A DNA stretch of 45,425 nt from Acanthamoeba sp. SK_2022b (lineage: Eukaryota; Discosea; Longamoebia; Acanthamoebidae): positions 1 through 45,425 of the forward strand of contig JANDJZ010000313.1 in assembly GCA_027943245.1 (NCBI GenBank), written 5' to 3'. The notes under the pieces are model-generated. The model was not told the origin of the DNA, did no database searches, and saw nothing but the letters and a program-made list of their open reading frames with translations. Numbering within the stretch: the first letter of the stretch is position 1; each line of letters begins with the position of its first letter. Position numbers and translations under genes: made by a program. Below, piece after piece: positions 1-11,092 of this stretch.

Positions 1-62
1 GTGGCCACGATGACCACCAGGCCCAGGCACAGGAAGATGAGCACCAGCTTGTTCGAGATCAT
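1..62 (-). CDS. Secreted Cys/Thr-rich repeat protein, 5' fragment (left-edge paralog)
   Basis: The ATG is at 60-62 on the minus strand and the coding sequence leaves the window at base 1. The 20 visible codons encode a signal-peptide core (MISNKLVLIF, then Leu/Val-rich). They match the start of the gene at 38750-39316 almost codon for codon, except that one Val codon is missing here. The two genes lie in inverted orientation about 38 kb apart and also share roughly 300 bp of upstream sequence. By inference this is a second member of the same secreted family. Nothing can be said about its repeat region, which lies outside the window. Confidence 0.8.
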   Translation of the reverse strand, partial: MISNKLVLIFLCLGLVVIVA

Positions 63-136
63 GGCGATGGACAGGGCGCTTGTAAGTGTTGTTTGTGTGT
101 GGTGGTGTTGGTTGTAGTGCCAATTGAAGAGGCAGC

Positions 137-251
137 AAGCAACTTTATACCCGGGATAGCGGGCAAGTGGCTTGCTCCTGATTGGTTCAGGTTCGGGCGA
201 TTGGCCAGCTCTCTCGTGTAACGACTCACCTCACCGCACGGTGGAGACGAT
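137..251 (-). promoter_or_regulatory. Core promoter of the left-edge paralog (TATA plus two CCAAT boxes)
   Basis: Reading on the minus strand there is a TATAAA box at 144-149, about 82 bp before the ATG, with CCAAT motifs at 181-185 and 200-204. I find the whole 115-bp block identical base for base to 38561-38675 in inverted orientation, while sequence on both sides diverges. Identity limited to the segment holding TATA and CCAAT elements points to a shared promoter, or else to very recent conversion. Confidence 0.75.
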
Positions 252-400
252 ACCCTGCGGGGAGGAGGGTTGAGGTAGAGCCTACTCGGGCAATTGCACC
301 TTGACATCGTCTCCATGGCATGGCTCACCCTACTCCACGCCCGCAAGATGAGCGCCTCTAGAACTTCATCGTCTGCGTCTTCGCCAGCTGGCCGGTTCAC
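252..400. repeat. Outer part of the inverted duplication (diverged promoter flank)
   Basis: Up to about 330 this stretch still aligns with 38480-38560 in inverted orientation, with scattered substitutions and one 3-bp length difference. Beyond about 350 I see no further similarity. It extends the paralog promoter upstream. Confidence 0.6.
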
Positions 401-764
401 CGTCGGGGCCAGTGACTAGGGGACTGGTTGCTTGCCAACCCCGCTGATGTGCATGCGAGGGCCGTGATGAGCAGCCAACCTGCGACCACCCCAAGAGACA
501 AAAGAGCAAATAAAATACAATTAATTGTGGCGTAAGATGCATAGACTTGGAAGGATGGCCAAGACTGCTGCTTCTTCCTCAAGTAGCGCTGGCTACATTA
601 AATCTGAATGAAGTTGATTGACCATGCATGTAGTCCTTTGTGGACCACGTTGCATTAATGTTCGATTCAAGTCACCACGCTGGTGTGACACACACCTCCA
701 CCACCGCCAGGATTGGTCTGCCCAATGCATTAAGGAGGTTCTATTCGTACACAGGTGCTCTCGC
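401..764. other. Intergenic, no gene seen
   Basis: This lies between the left-edge promoter and the syntaxin stop codon. Short open frames exist on both strands but none has family signal or a splice context. It probably holds the syntaxin 3' UTR and terminator. Confidence 0.5.
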
Positions 765-1152
765 TCACATGAAGAAAACGACAAAGAGCACGATGAACAC
801 GATGAGAACCAAGAATATCTTGGCGATGAGCCACCTGTTGCCGCTGATGCCGTGGAGGTACTTCAACAGCTGCGCCTGCGCGTTCGCCACGTTGACGTTG
901 CTCTGTTGTCGTCGCGCGCAGACGCACACCGCGTTCGCGAGGCCTTAGCATCACTCACGACCCAGAAAGCCAACATCACAATGAAGAGAGAGAGAGAGAG
1001 AGAGAAGGCCACCACCGCACCTCATTGATGTTTGCGTCGATCCTCTGCATCATCTCGCCCTGCTCTGCCACGATGGTGGCCAGCTGCGTGAAGATTCCCT
1101 GTTTGTCCGATTTCGCAACGCACACATGTTGAGGGCCCGCACGACCAGCGCT

Positions 1153-1216
<64 letters not shown>

Positions 1217-1368
1217 CGCACCTGAAGCTCGATGATGGTCTGGCCAATGTTTTCGACGGCCTGCGTTCTGCTGCGTATGTACGAGTCCTGCACCGTCAGC
1301 AGGGTTTGCTTCTGCTGCTGCTGCTGCATGACCATCGTGCCGCCCGATGATGGCTTCGATTGGTCGCA

Positions 1369-1454
<86 letters not shown>

Positions 1455-2580
1455 ATGCGCAATAGGTGAGTCCAATGACGACGCCAGACTTCAAGCCGAG
1501 CGGCGCGGGCTTACCTCGTCGGGCAGGTTGATCGTCACGTCACCGTTCCCGCCATGCGTCGCGTTCAACCTGCAGCACCGCACGACGTGAGCCACAGCGC
1601 GGCCGTTGTGCGCGTGCGCGTGGAGGAGAAGGGGCACCCGTTGGGGAAGGCCCGTGGTGGCTTGGCCACGTCGAGGTGGCTCTTGCCTTTGACGGGGACG
1701 AGCGGCCCGCCGGTGAACTTCTGTCGCTTCTCCTGCTGGATCTTCAGGTTCTGTTGAACACGAAAATACAAAAATAAAATAAACAAAAATAATTAATAAA
1801 TTATATATAAATTAACAACAAAAAGGGCGGGGAGTCGGTCGGTCATGGTCCCTCTGCAAGGGGGAGCGCTTGGCTGCGCGACGTACCTCGGTCCTGGTCT
1901 CGAGCACCTTCTGGAATCGCTTCGTGGTGTTGGCCAGCTCGGACTTGAGCGAGCCCACGACGCCCATGGCGTGGGTCTCGGTCTGTTTGTTCTTTCGTAG
2001 CGCCTTCTGTGTCTTGACGTAGTTCTGCAGGGCCTCGATCTGCGTGTTGAGGGTCGTGATGTCCTACTCGCCCCGCCCACCAACCCAGCGTGCCGAGACG
2101 CAAACAAGAGGGAGTGAGCTCTCGCTCATGGTGGCCTTGAGGAGGGGAGCTGTCGTTTTGAGATGTAGTTTTACCTGCTTGATGACGTGGGTGAGTTGGT
2201 GGATCTCCATGGTCTTGTCGTCGAAGAGAGAAGTGTTCTTGGCAACTGCGTTTTCAAAAAGAATAAGTTGAAGTTGATTAATGATTGAATGGATAAAAAA
2301 AATAATAAACAAACAAACAAACAAACAAATATATAAATAAATCAACACGGCTACTACTAGATTACAAACTCAACGTACGTTTGGTGAGATTGGCAAGCTT
2401 CTGGGCAGTGTCGTGGATCTGTCGCCCGAGTTGCGAGGCAGCCACCGTAAACTGAGACTTTGGCACAGAAGACGACACGCCGTCTGCATGCGCTAGCAGT
2501 GGCCGCTTCGTCATCTTCTTATGCTGCCTCAGTGTATCCACGATCTGTGCGAATTCCAACGTCCTATCCTTCCACGACAT
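765..2580 (-). CDS. Syntaxin-5/Sed5-like Qa-SNARE
   Basis: Eight exons (2379-2580, 2175-2245, 1887-2063, 1638-1750, 1515-1569, 1222-1353, 1021-1098, 765-902) join in frame to 321 residues. The N-terminus carries the Sed5-type opening (MSWKDRTLEF), followed by SLFDDK and an ITTLN coiled region typical of syntaxin-5. The SNARE motif spans about residues 225-290; the zero-layer glutamine is Gln263, in AEQGEM. A C-terminal anchor occupies roughly residues 300-321 and ends two residues after VVFF. Family knowledge: the Qa-SNARE for ER-Golgi and intra-Golgi fusion. Two introns carry long TG and CA tracts flanking exon 1222-1353. Length agrees with the family (about 300-355 residues). Other syntaxin classes are less likely because of the N-terminal match. 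Confidence 0.93.
1157..1214. repeat. (TG)n microsatellite in a syntaxin intron
   Basis: About 29 TG units on the plus strand, so CA in the syntaxin transcript. It fills most of the intron 1099-1221, just downstream of exon 1222-1353 in transcript order. Confidence 0.95.
1371..1454. repeat. (CA)n followed by (GA)n microsatellite in a syntaxin intron
   Basis: About 31 CA units (1371-1432) then about 11 GA units, within the intron 1354-1514. In the syntaxin transcript this reads as TG, complementary to the tract at 1157-1214. Confidence 0.95.
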
Positions 2581-3128
2581 TTTGTTGCTGTCTTTTCTTA
2601 TGTTCTCGATCGCTAATGCGAATGTGATTTGTCGGTCGATTGATGAAACAAAATTGATTATCGACCCAGCTTTCAGAGATTAGCTCTTCTCCTTCCCGCG
2701 GTATGCTCTTGGTTGTCGAAACTGGCTGTGGATGATTGGCGTCAGGTTCGTGCAGTAACTTCTCTTTGGTGTGATTTCTCCTTCGCTCCGCTCATAACAC
2801 AACCCCCACCCCCTTACGTGGCGCGCAGCATACCTGAAATTTCGACTCAAACATCACAGCAAGCGCGAGGGTAGATTGACGAGTAGCGAAGAGATGAAGG
2901 CGCAGAGAGGAGAGCTGGTGAATTCGAACAGAGAGATTGTAAAAGAAGGCTAATGAAACAGATTTATTTGACACCTGAGCAGAAGAATATGATATCATAT
3001 AAGAGACATGTTGCTATGAGTGAAGGAGCAAGGGCCTCGCTCGCTTCCTGCTCACGCACGACACGACACCAAGCGCAGACGGCAGCCAGCACAGGCAAGG
3101 GCGTCCCGTCGCGATGCGCATCGCTCGC
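2581..3128. other. Intergenic: syntaxin 5' region and epimerase 3' region
   Basis: No gene is supported here. It should contain the promoter of the syntaxin gene, which reads leftward from 2580, and the 3' UTR of the epimerase, which ends at 3129. I see no clear TATA box. Confidence 0.5.
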
Positions 3129-4491
3129 TTACTGGAGGTAGCCCTCGGGGAAGAGCTTGAGCTGGGTGTAGTAGGCCACCCACTCCCTCAGCTTGGCTTC
3201 GCTGAACTCAGGCACGTCGTAGGTGAAGCCAGTCTTCTCGATGGCCGAGCCGTCGACGCTCAGGGCGTTGTTGCCGAGGAGCTCCTTGTCGAGGTAAGGG
3301 GAAAGAGGGGTCACCTCGATACCCTTCTCCTTGGTCATCTTGCTCCACGGGGCGACGTGCTTGTCGTTGACCTGCGAAGTGACGGCATCCATGCCGAGGG
3401 CCTTGGCCATGTTGGACTTGATCGAGCCGAAGAAATCGGTCTTGATGCCGAACATGTTGGCGAGGTACTTGTTCACCAGCTCCTGATCTAAAAGACAAAG
3501 GAATTAGAGATTACGCATTGGGGGGGGATGCAATTGACAAATGAAAGCACATGACTTGCTAACAACATACCGGTGTTGCTCTTGTCAGCAAGGTTGTAGG
3601 TGGCACCATCCTCGCCGTGGGTGCAGAGGTGGAAGAGAGCCTTGACCACATCGGTAACGTGGACAGTGTTGATCTTCATGTCACCGCTCCAGAGGAACTT
3701 CATCTTCTTGTCGAGGTGCTTGTAAATGGCTCCGCAAATGATACGAGGAGCTGCGAGAATGAAGGTACACGTGTAACCACTAGTAAGTAAATGACCCAAG
3801 GTAAAATGCTAATGGCTGCGTATCGAGATGAGTGTTACCAATGCCGGTCTTGTCGCCAGGGCCGTACACGATGGCGGGACGCACGACGACGACGCTGAGG
3901 CCAGAAATCTTCTTGAGGTCCTCCTCGCACTGCAGCTTCCACTTGGCGAGGTTGGTCCAGGGGTCGACCTTACCGCTCTCGTCCTTGGCCTTGTTGCTGG
4001 GCTCGTAGACCTGAGCAGTCGACACCTCGATGAACCTCTTGACGCCCTGCTTGGCGGCCTCCTGGGCGCAGGAGACAGAGAGGTGGTGCACGCGCTCCTT
4101 GTAGACCTCGTCGTTGTGTCCGTACTTGGTCTCCGCAGCGCAGTTGATGACGAAATCGAACTTGATGCCAGTATCGCTCCAGATGGAGGCAATCGAGGCT
4201 AGAGAGCAGAAAGATAGAGAGTCAACAAATGGCGCTCCCCATTTTAGAAATACATGTAGCAGATCAGGGGGGAAAAAAATGAGTAGACGAACCAGGGCTG
4301 ACAAGGTTCTTCTGCATGAAGTTGGCCTTCTCGAAGAGGGCCTCCTCCTGGGGGCTCAGGTAGGAGAGGCTGGGGAGGACCTTGTCCACAGAGGTCACAG
4401 CAGCGAGGTCATTCTCGACCAGGTACTTGACGAGGTTGCGGCCGATGAAGCCAGTAGCACCCAGAACCAACACGTTCGGCTTGCCGTCCAT
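3129..4491 (-). CDS. NAD(P)-dependent epimerase/dehydratase (extended SDR)
   Basis: Four exons (4293-4491, 3839-4198, 3571-3750, 3129-3487) give 365 residues. All three introns are phase 1. The Rossmann nucleotide-binding motif GATGFIG lies at residues 11-17. The core continues with INCAAETKYG, a strand ending EVSTAQVYEPS, and VVVRPAIVYGPGD, the usual order for extended SDRs of the 3-beta-HSD/epimerase group. INTVHVTDVVKAL matches the late substrate-domain motif. The canonical catalytic YxxxK is not evident: where Tyr is expected the sequence reads PWTNLAKWK. The substrate therefore cannot be named. No signal peptide or membrane anchor is seen, so it is probably cytosolic. The start at 4491 was chosen because it begins six residues before the first beta strand. 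Confidence 0.88.
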
Positions 4492-5162
4492 TGGTGAGTC
4501 GATTGAGTATCTGAGGGAAGTGTGAAAAGAAACGAGAGAGATTAAGAATGCGAAGCTGACTGGCGGCCGGTGACTCGCTGCGTGCGGGTAGAACAAGAAA
4601 AAGAGACCCGAATCCCAACACCGAGCTGAACAAAAAGAAAAGGGAAAGGGCCCCCTTTGATTTTGGTGAAAGCACGTACGTGTGGTGGGGGTGGGGGTTT
4701 GGCGAAGTTGGGCGAGAGGCACGCAGGCGGTTGTTGACAAAACAAGCTGCTTGACGACCGGACAAAGAAGCAAAGAAACTACAGCGCTGAACTGGAGGCG
4801 CCCCATTGGACGGACTTTTCGCCGTTCACCATTCGCCCACCATTTCCCCAGCTTTGATTTGGCATTGGCGTGACCCTGTAATTGATGTTTGTCGTGTTAC
4901 CGCTGCGGTGTGCGTCGCCGCACGCTTACCGTGTCTTCGGGCCACGCTGCCCCTCGCAACCTTAGCTGAATGGCAACGAAAACAGCGATTCTCGCCTCAC
5001 GAAAATAAAATAAAATTAATTAAAAAAAAGCGATAAAATCGTTTTGTCTTATTATTATTTGCCATAAATAATACGAATAACATGAGTGTACACGAGAAAG
5101 AGAATCCGGAAAGAGAATAAAAATCGATAGAGAAATCGATGTCGTCTGGTTGTTGTGTTTCC
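4492..5162. other. Intergenic: epimerase promoter and lipase 3' region
   Basis: AT-richer sequence around 5000-5140 fits the lipase 3' UTR. The remainder should hold the epimerase 5' UTR and promoter. No coding signal in any frame. Confidence 0.5.
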
Positions 5163-7323
5163 TCACGCGACCCTGAGCTTGCCGGCGTTGCGGATGAGGC
5201 TGTCGATGGGCTCGAACACGGTGTCGCGCGCGTCGTGGGCCCACACGACGTCCATGTGCTCGTAGTGCGGGATCTCGCTGTGGTGGACGAGGTCGACCTC
5301 CTTGCTCGCCTTGAGCGTCTCCGCCAGCGCCCTGCCGTGCACGAGCTTGTCCTTCCCACCGTAGAACAGCGCCACGGGGCACCCGATGTTGGCCACCGAG
5401 TAGACCTTGGCCTGCTCCTCTCTCTCGGCGCCCAGCTCGTCGTCCGTCGCTCGCGTTCCCGCCTTGGCCTCCTTCCTGCACACGCCATCGTCGCTCAAGT
5501 CAACCACCCGTGTTACGCGACGCGACGCGACGCGACGCGACACGACACGACACGACACGACACGACACGACACGACACGACACGACACGACACGACACGA
5601 CACGACACGACACGACACGACACACGCAACAGACGCTGCATGCAAGCGCACCTGCTATTGGCCAACGTGTAGGGCTTGAGCTGTCCGGTCCTCGTGATCT
5701 CGCCCCAGTGGTGGATGAGGCGGGAGGAGACCGGGCGCGGGGTGAAGAGGAAGTACTTGGTCTTGCGCCAGTGGCACCAGTACCTGTCGCCCCAGTTGAA
5801 GAGGTAGTTGAACATGTTGTAGGCCAGGTGTCCGAACGCCTGTCGATACACGTGGGCGAAGACCAGGTCGGTCAATCGAGAGGGGCACGCCCGTGGAGGG
5901 TTGTCGGGGGAGGTAGTCGTTACCCGAGGGGCCATCAGTCGCTGCACCACGTACATCACGGGAATGAAGGAGCATTCCCCAAAGAGTCGGTAGAAGATGC
6001 ACGACGGCATGGACACCATGGTCTCAAGCGCCCAGTGTCTGCGGGTAACGTGAGCGAACACCACGGGGGGGGGGTCAGTGCCGTGCTTATGTGAGGGGAG
6101 GGAGTGGCAGCGCGCGTACCCGAGACGACCGATGTAGAAGGCAGGCGCGAGGGCCACAAAGAGTGCGATCTTCTGAGCCACGCGCGGGTTGCGAGACAGG
6201 CCGACGAACGCCTGCGCGTTGCCCTGGGAGTGGCCCACGAACACCACCTTCTCGTGGCCAGTGGCCCTGCATGCCAGGCAATAGGCCAAGGCGCGATGAG
6301 CCCCGACTCAGGCCGGCGAGTGGCCGTGTAGCACGTACTTTGTGACGTAGTCGATGAAGGCGGGGAAGTCGAACTGGCCCAGCTCGTCCAGGCCCCACTC
6401 CCAGTACTGCTGCTCGTGCGGTTGCAGAGTGGTATGGCCGTTCTCGTGAATGCATCGGTTGTTTCCAAGCCACACGTCATACCTGCCCCCCCCCAATCGT
6501 GCCACGTCACGCCACGTCAGCCAAGTGGACATGCGCTACACGCACGACACGAGTAGAGCGACAAGTGGACACGGTCGAGGCCTTCGCACCCCTTCTCGGC
6601 AAAGTGGAAGGCCATGCTGTCCTCCTCGCTGGTGACGAAGATGCCGGAAGACTGGAACAGACCGTGCTGGAGTAGGACGGGCGGGAGGGACGCATCGCGC
6701 TTCTCCTTCTTGAAGACGCGGAAGCAGTGTAGGATGTAGCCGTCCTCCGTCGTCACCTCGTGTCGCTCGTAGTCAAAGCCATGGTCCATGATATAGAACT
6801 CTGTGAGGACACCACACCAATGGTCTACGCTTAGAGCCTTGTTTTATGGAAATGCGTAGCCTCAACACGAACAACAACTCGTGTAGAGCTATTGGGAGAG
6901 GGGGGGGGGCACTCACCGGTCTCGAGGCTGTGCTTGACCGTCTCGATGGAGCTGCTGGTGTGCGTGCCGTGGCCGGCGGTCGTTGTACCGCACGACTGTG
7001 GTCGAAGTAGTCGCTGGATGGCCGCGTCGGGCCGCCACCACTTGCCCCCCACAAACTCAACGTAGAGCTGCGGGCCATTTTGCGGGAAAGAGGACACAAC
7101 GGTTGGAGGCGAAGGGAGATGGGACACGGCGCTAGACGAAGGGGAAAAGGGGATGAGAGAAGGGAGATGAGGAGGAAGGGCGTACCCGCCAGTAGGCCAC
7201 GAGGACCACAAAACCGAGGAGCAGAGAAGAGATGGCGTGGCCCACCAGGCAGCGGATCGTGCGGCTGAGGGCCAACGCACACAACACGAAGCATACGCTT
7301 GCTCCTGTCACAAATTCCACCAT
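5163..7323 (-). CDS. Acid lipase / cholesteryl-ester-hydrolase-like alpha/beta hydrolase, membrane-anchored
   Basis: Eight exons (7186-7323, 6917-7067, 6590-6800, 6339-6482, 6120-6266, 5924-6038, 5652-5839, 5163-5475) join to 468 residues. The N-terminus has a hydrophobic stretch at about residues 6-44, suggesting a signal anchor. The lipase opening follows (HEVTTEDGYILHCF), then LLQHGLFQSS and GYDVWLGNNR, hallmarks of the LIPA/LIPF family. Candidate catalytic triad: Ser228 in GHSQG, Asp407 in YGGKD, His438 in YEHMD. Family role: hydrolysis of neutral lipid esters in the endolysosomal or secretory system. The residue after LGNNR is Cys, where relatives usually have Gly. The last intron is nearly all a pentanucleotide satellite. 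Confidence 0.92.
5516..5622. repeat. CGCGA/CACGA pentanucleotide satellite
   Basis: About 5 units of CGCGA followed by about 16 units of CACGA in an uninterrupted head-to-tail array. It fills most of the lipase intron 5476-5651. All six frames stay open through it, which explains spurious long open frames here. Confidence 0.97.
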
Positions 7324-8004
7324 CTCTGCAAGAAGGGAAAGATGAAGAGTAATCAGTGTTTTTTGGATTAAATCAATCAAGTGGACTTGGCTGAGCATAC
7401 TAGTCAGATGAGATGAAAAGGGAAAAATCGAATCCACTGTCGTTCGATTCCTCAGGTGCTACGGCAACAAGTCAGTCCACAGATTACTTTGCCGTCGTGC
7501 TTGCGTTTCCCAACGTTCTCGCGCCAGCCGTAACTCCGCCTCCCCGGAGCCGGAAAGTGGAAAAATGATATGCAATGACATAGGTCCTTGAACCAACCTG
7601 TTGATGGTGTTTTTTAGCCACCTTAAGGTATCTGAACAGAGGCAAGGCGTCCTCCAATGTGTGCGTGGTGGTTAGTTGGCCAGGCAGAACCCAAGCTGTT
7701 AGCAAGACAATCTGTGAAAAAACAAGCATGTGCTGCGCAGGGCTTGATTTTCCTGAGGGCTATAGTACACAATGGTTTGAGTCATGATGTTGCACTCATG
7801 ATCTTGCAGTCATCAACGTGACGTCCTTCGCCTCCCTTTCTTTCAGTGGCTCTCCATGACGGAATTTTGTTTCTTTCTCTGCCAGCGACGCTTTGCTTCG
7901 TCTGTTTTTAGCTCAATTTTCCGTTTTTGTGGACATTTGTCTTATCTTTTTTATTGTGGCTGACGGCACATCTTTTTATTACCACACACCCGAGCCACAT
8001 CTCC
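7324..8004. other. Divergent intergenic region (lipase / WD-like gene)
   Basis: The lipase reads left from 7323 and the WD-like gene reads right from 8005, so this 680-bp stretch probably holds both promoters. An open frame at 7484-7729 (minus) has a hydrophobic start but no splice support or recognisable domain, so I do not call it a gene. Confidence 0.5.
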
Positions 8005-11000
8005 ATGTTTACTGATACAAATCTTAATAACACGCATCCTTGGAACTCTTCGTCTCCCTCGAGCCTCCCCAAGTCCCGTCCCGACTCCCCCTTGCCCTCA
8101 TCCCCAAAGCCCGCGCACACGAACAAGCAGAACGGTGCTGGCCTCAACCACTCGACACCTTACCTCATACAGACACGAGTCCTGGGCGGCCGCCAGCAAA
8201 ACTATGCCTTTGCCTCGTCTGTGGACCCCAAGCTGGTCAAATTCAACAGCACGCGCGAGGTGATCGCCGTGGCCAGCGGGCATTGCCATCTCTGGTTCCA
8301 GTACGCCCCGCCGTGCAACGTGCGACTCGCCATCTACGACGCTGCCACGCTCCGTCCGCTTCGACTCTTTGACCTCCTGGCAGGCCCACGCGTCGAGCAT
8401 CTCGCGTGGCACCCCACCAAGCCCATCGTTGCCCTCGCCACCTCCATGGTACGAGCCCTTCCCCTCTCTTCGTTGTTCCCCGCTTGGACACGGTCAACTC
8501 GCCGCGATGAGGGAGGTGGCTATCTCGACAGCCGAGTGTGTGCCCTTTCGGAAAGGGGGGTGCATTTGGTCGAAAATGCACACAGCGTTAAAAATTTAAT
8601 GTCGACTCCACTCTCGGAGTTTAAATTTAATCAGCCGACGTTGCGAACGCTCGTTAATCCCCACCATAAATCATGTATTACCACTTTGTTTATTTTATTT
8701 TATTTTAGTTTAGAGGCAATGCATTTGTTTAGCAGCACCATTTAACATTTGTTTTTTTATTTTTTTTTTTTGTAAAAATCTGTACTAGCTGGACTACTTT
8801 GGCCAGCAATACATGGGCGGTCAGCTGTTCCTGCTCGACTGGAAGACGGGACGCCGCGCGTCGCTCCTGAAGGAGGGTCGACCGGTGACCTACTGCCACT
8901 TCACGCCCGAGGGCAGCCTCGTGTTTCGGGTCGCAGGCCGCGGTGACCTCGGCGAGCACGACGCCTGCTACGCCGTGGGCAAGGACATCTATGGCACGTG
9001 GCGCAACGGCTGCGTGCGCCTGGACCGACTGCGCGAGGTGGACGAGGTGGCGGGTCGACACAAAACCGGCGGCCCCGACGCGGGCGACGGGGACGACGAC
9101 TCCACCTACAACCGGAGGAAGGCCAAGGAGGAGAGCGACGAGATGATGGTCACCTACTGCTTCGTCGAGGAGGACATCGTGGCCGCAGCAGCGGCCAAGC
9201 CCGGCAAGTCGACCCTGTTCCAGGGCGAGGTGGCCAAGGAGACCCGGTGGGAGCGCAAGCTGCGCCGCATCGCCGAGGCGCAGGGCAAGCAGTACGAGAA
9301 CAGCAAGACCGTGTGGGGCGTCGACTTTCACGACGACGACACGCTCGCCGTCACCAAGGTAACCGATCGCACACGCACGCGCGCGCGCGCACACACACGC
9401 ACAGCTCGCGAGTCGTGTGGTCTTAACCAAATCGTGCGCGTGCGTAGTGGGGCAACTCGCTGGAGGTGTGGTCGCGGCGGCCGGAGAAGAACAAGGACTG
9501 GAGCAAGAAGATGAACATCTACAGCCACTACGACAGCGGGCTGCAGATCCAGTCGCTCAAGGACACCACCGGCGAGGACGCCGTCATCGTCACCGAGGGC
9601 CTGGACCACACCCGCTGGCGCATCGTCAAGATTCGTGCGTTTACTGCCTCACACAGGGACCCACCAATCGCGCTTGGCTCACGTTGATGTGTTTGTTGTC
9701 GACGCAGAGATCCCGAGCGGGCAGACCGAGTGGGCGCGACACTTTGACCTGGGCGTGAACTACACGGCGCGAATGAACAGCACCGGACACACGCTGGTCG
9801 AATGCAGCGAGCTCCCGCCGGAGAACGCACGGCTGATCGCGCCCGACGGCAAGATGACGGTACCTCTCTCTCTCCCCTCCTCTCGACGTCTACCTAGTAG
9901 CGTAGCGTTCAACACGCTTACTCCCCCCTCCCTCTTTACCTCTGGGCCTGGCCTGGCGCGCAGACGACGTCGATCGCGAGCCCGTTGCTCCATGGAGTGC
10001 CCCTCTACAACTTTTGCCAGAAGCAAACCGAAGCATGTACGCGCTCACTCATCGTTCACTGATTTTCACTTCATCAAGAGGGGGAGAGAGAGGAAAATGA
10101 GAGACTCACGCCCAGGCTTGGCGTACGCGCGCAGTCTTTTACTGTTCCAAGGAGGAGGGCCAGCCCATCATGCTCTGCCAGTTCAACCCCATCAAGGACA
10201 CGTACACCAAGCTGTTCCCGCTCTCCGTTTTTGGGCCCAGCGTCGAGCGCCTACGCAACGGCGTCTACGTCAAAGGTTTGCCCCCCCTCGCTCGCCACTT
10301 TGCGTGCATTGGACGCTTACGATCCCCCCCCCCCCAACTCTGCCCAATGAGCAGACGCGCTGGGCGAGGGCCTGATCGTGGACGTCACCACTCGATTCAA
10401 GACCGTCAACATCACCCGAGTCGACCTCAACACGCACAAGAAGGTGTGGGAGGTGCCGGTCAAGTACGACGTGTGCGAGATCGCCCTGGTGGAGAAGGCC
10501 CACGCCGTGGCCTTTGCGCAGCCCGAGGGCTACCTGGGCCTCCTCTCGTGCGCCGATGGCAGGAAGCTCCACTGGGAGCGAATACGGGTGAGCGACGTCG
10601 TCACGCCCATCACGAGCCTCTCCGCCAAGGGCGCCCAGATCGCGCTGGGCACCACCGATGGCCGAGTGGTCCTTTACCAAGTACGCATTTCTTTTTTAAA
10701 TTTGTATTTCCTTTTATTAATTTTCATACTCCATATTTAATAATTTGTTTTTTTTTGAGTTTTATTTTCATTTTTTTGCGAGGAGACTGCTCGGCTGTCT
10801 GCCTCCCTGTGGCCTCTACGCTCACCATCTGCTTCATCTCCATCACCAACTCTTGGCTCATCTTGTCCCTGCCGTTGTTCTTCCGTTGTGCACACGTCAA
10901 CCACCCCAGGTACCAACACCAACACCATCCCTACTGTCGTCTTCGCTGTTTCTCCACTCGTTCCTGTTCTTCTTCGGCGCTTGGCTGCGAGCCTCGCTTC

Positions 11001-11092
11001 ATCCGCTCGAACTCTCTAGCAAAGTGACGATTTCGCTGATGCTACTCTTATCCTCGTTCTTCTTCCTGCTCTCCCTCCCCGGCGCCATCTAG
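8005..11092 (+). CDS. WD-like beta-propeller protein, C-terminal exon(s) unresolved
   Basis: Seven exons are well supported: 8005-8448, 8789-9358, 9448-9634, 9708-9859, 9964-10036, 10135-10275, 10355-10680, giving 631 residues before the last donor. The sequence has repeated beta-strand blades such as LAIYDAATLRPLRLFDL, GQLFLLDWKTG, NSLEVWSRR and QIALGTTDGRVVLYQ, which suggest a propeller. I do not recognise a specific family. After the donor at 10681 the gene continues, but no acceptor gives a convincing frame. A short hydrophobic segment just before a TAG at 11090-11092 may be a C-terminal anchor, but I could not join it in frame. The ATG at 8005 is the first in the open frame; translation could start further in. 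Confidence 0.65.

Noticed and set aside
5163..6289. Long open frames through the CACGA array on both strands
   Set aside because: The five-base repeat stays open in every frame and gives artificial Val/Ser/Cys/Arg or Arg/His/Thr/Asp runs; splice logic places it in an intron.
7430..7460. GTTCGATTCC, like a tRNA B-box
   Set aside because: No A-box or cloverleaf can be drawn around it on either strand.
7484..7729. 81-codon minus-strand frame with a hydrophobic start
   Set aside because: It lies in a divergent promoter region, has no domain and no splice support.
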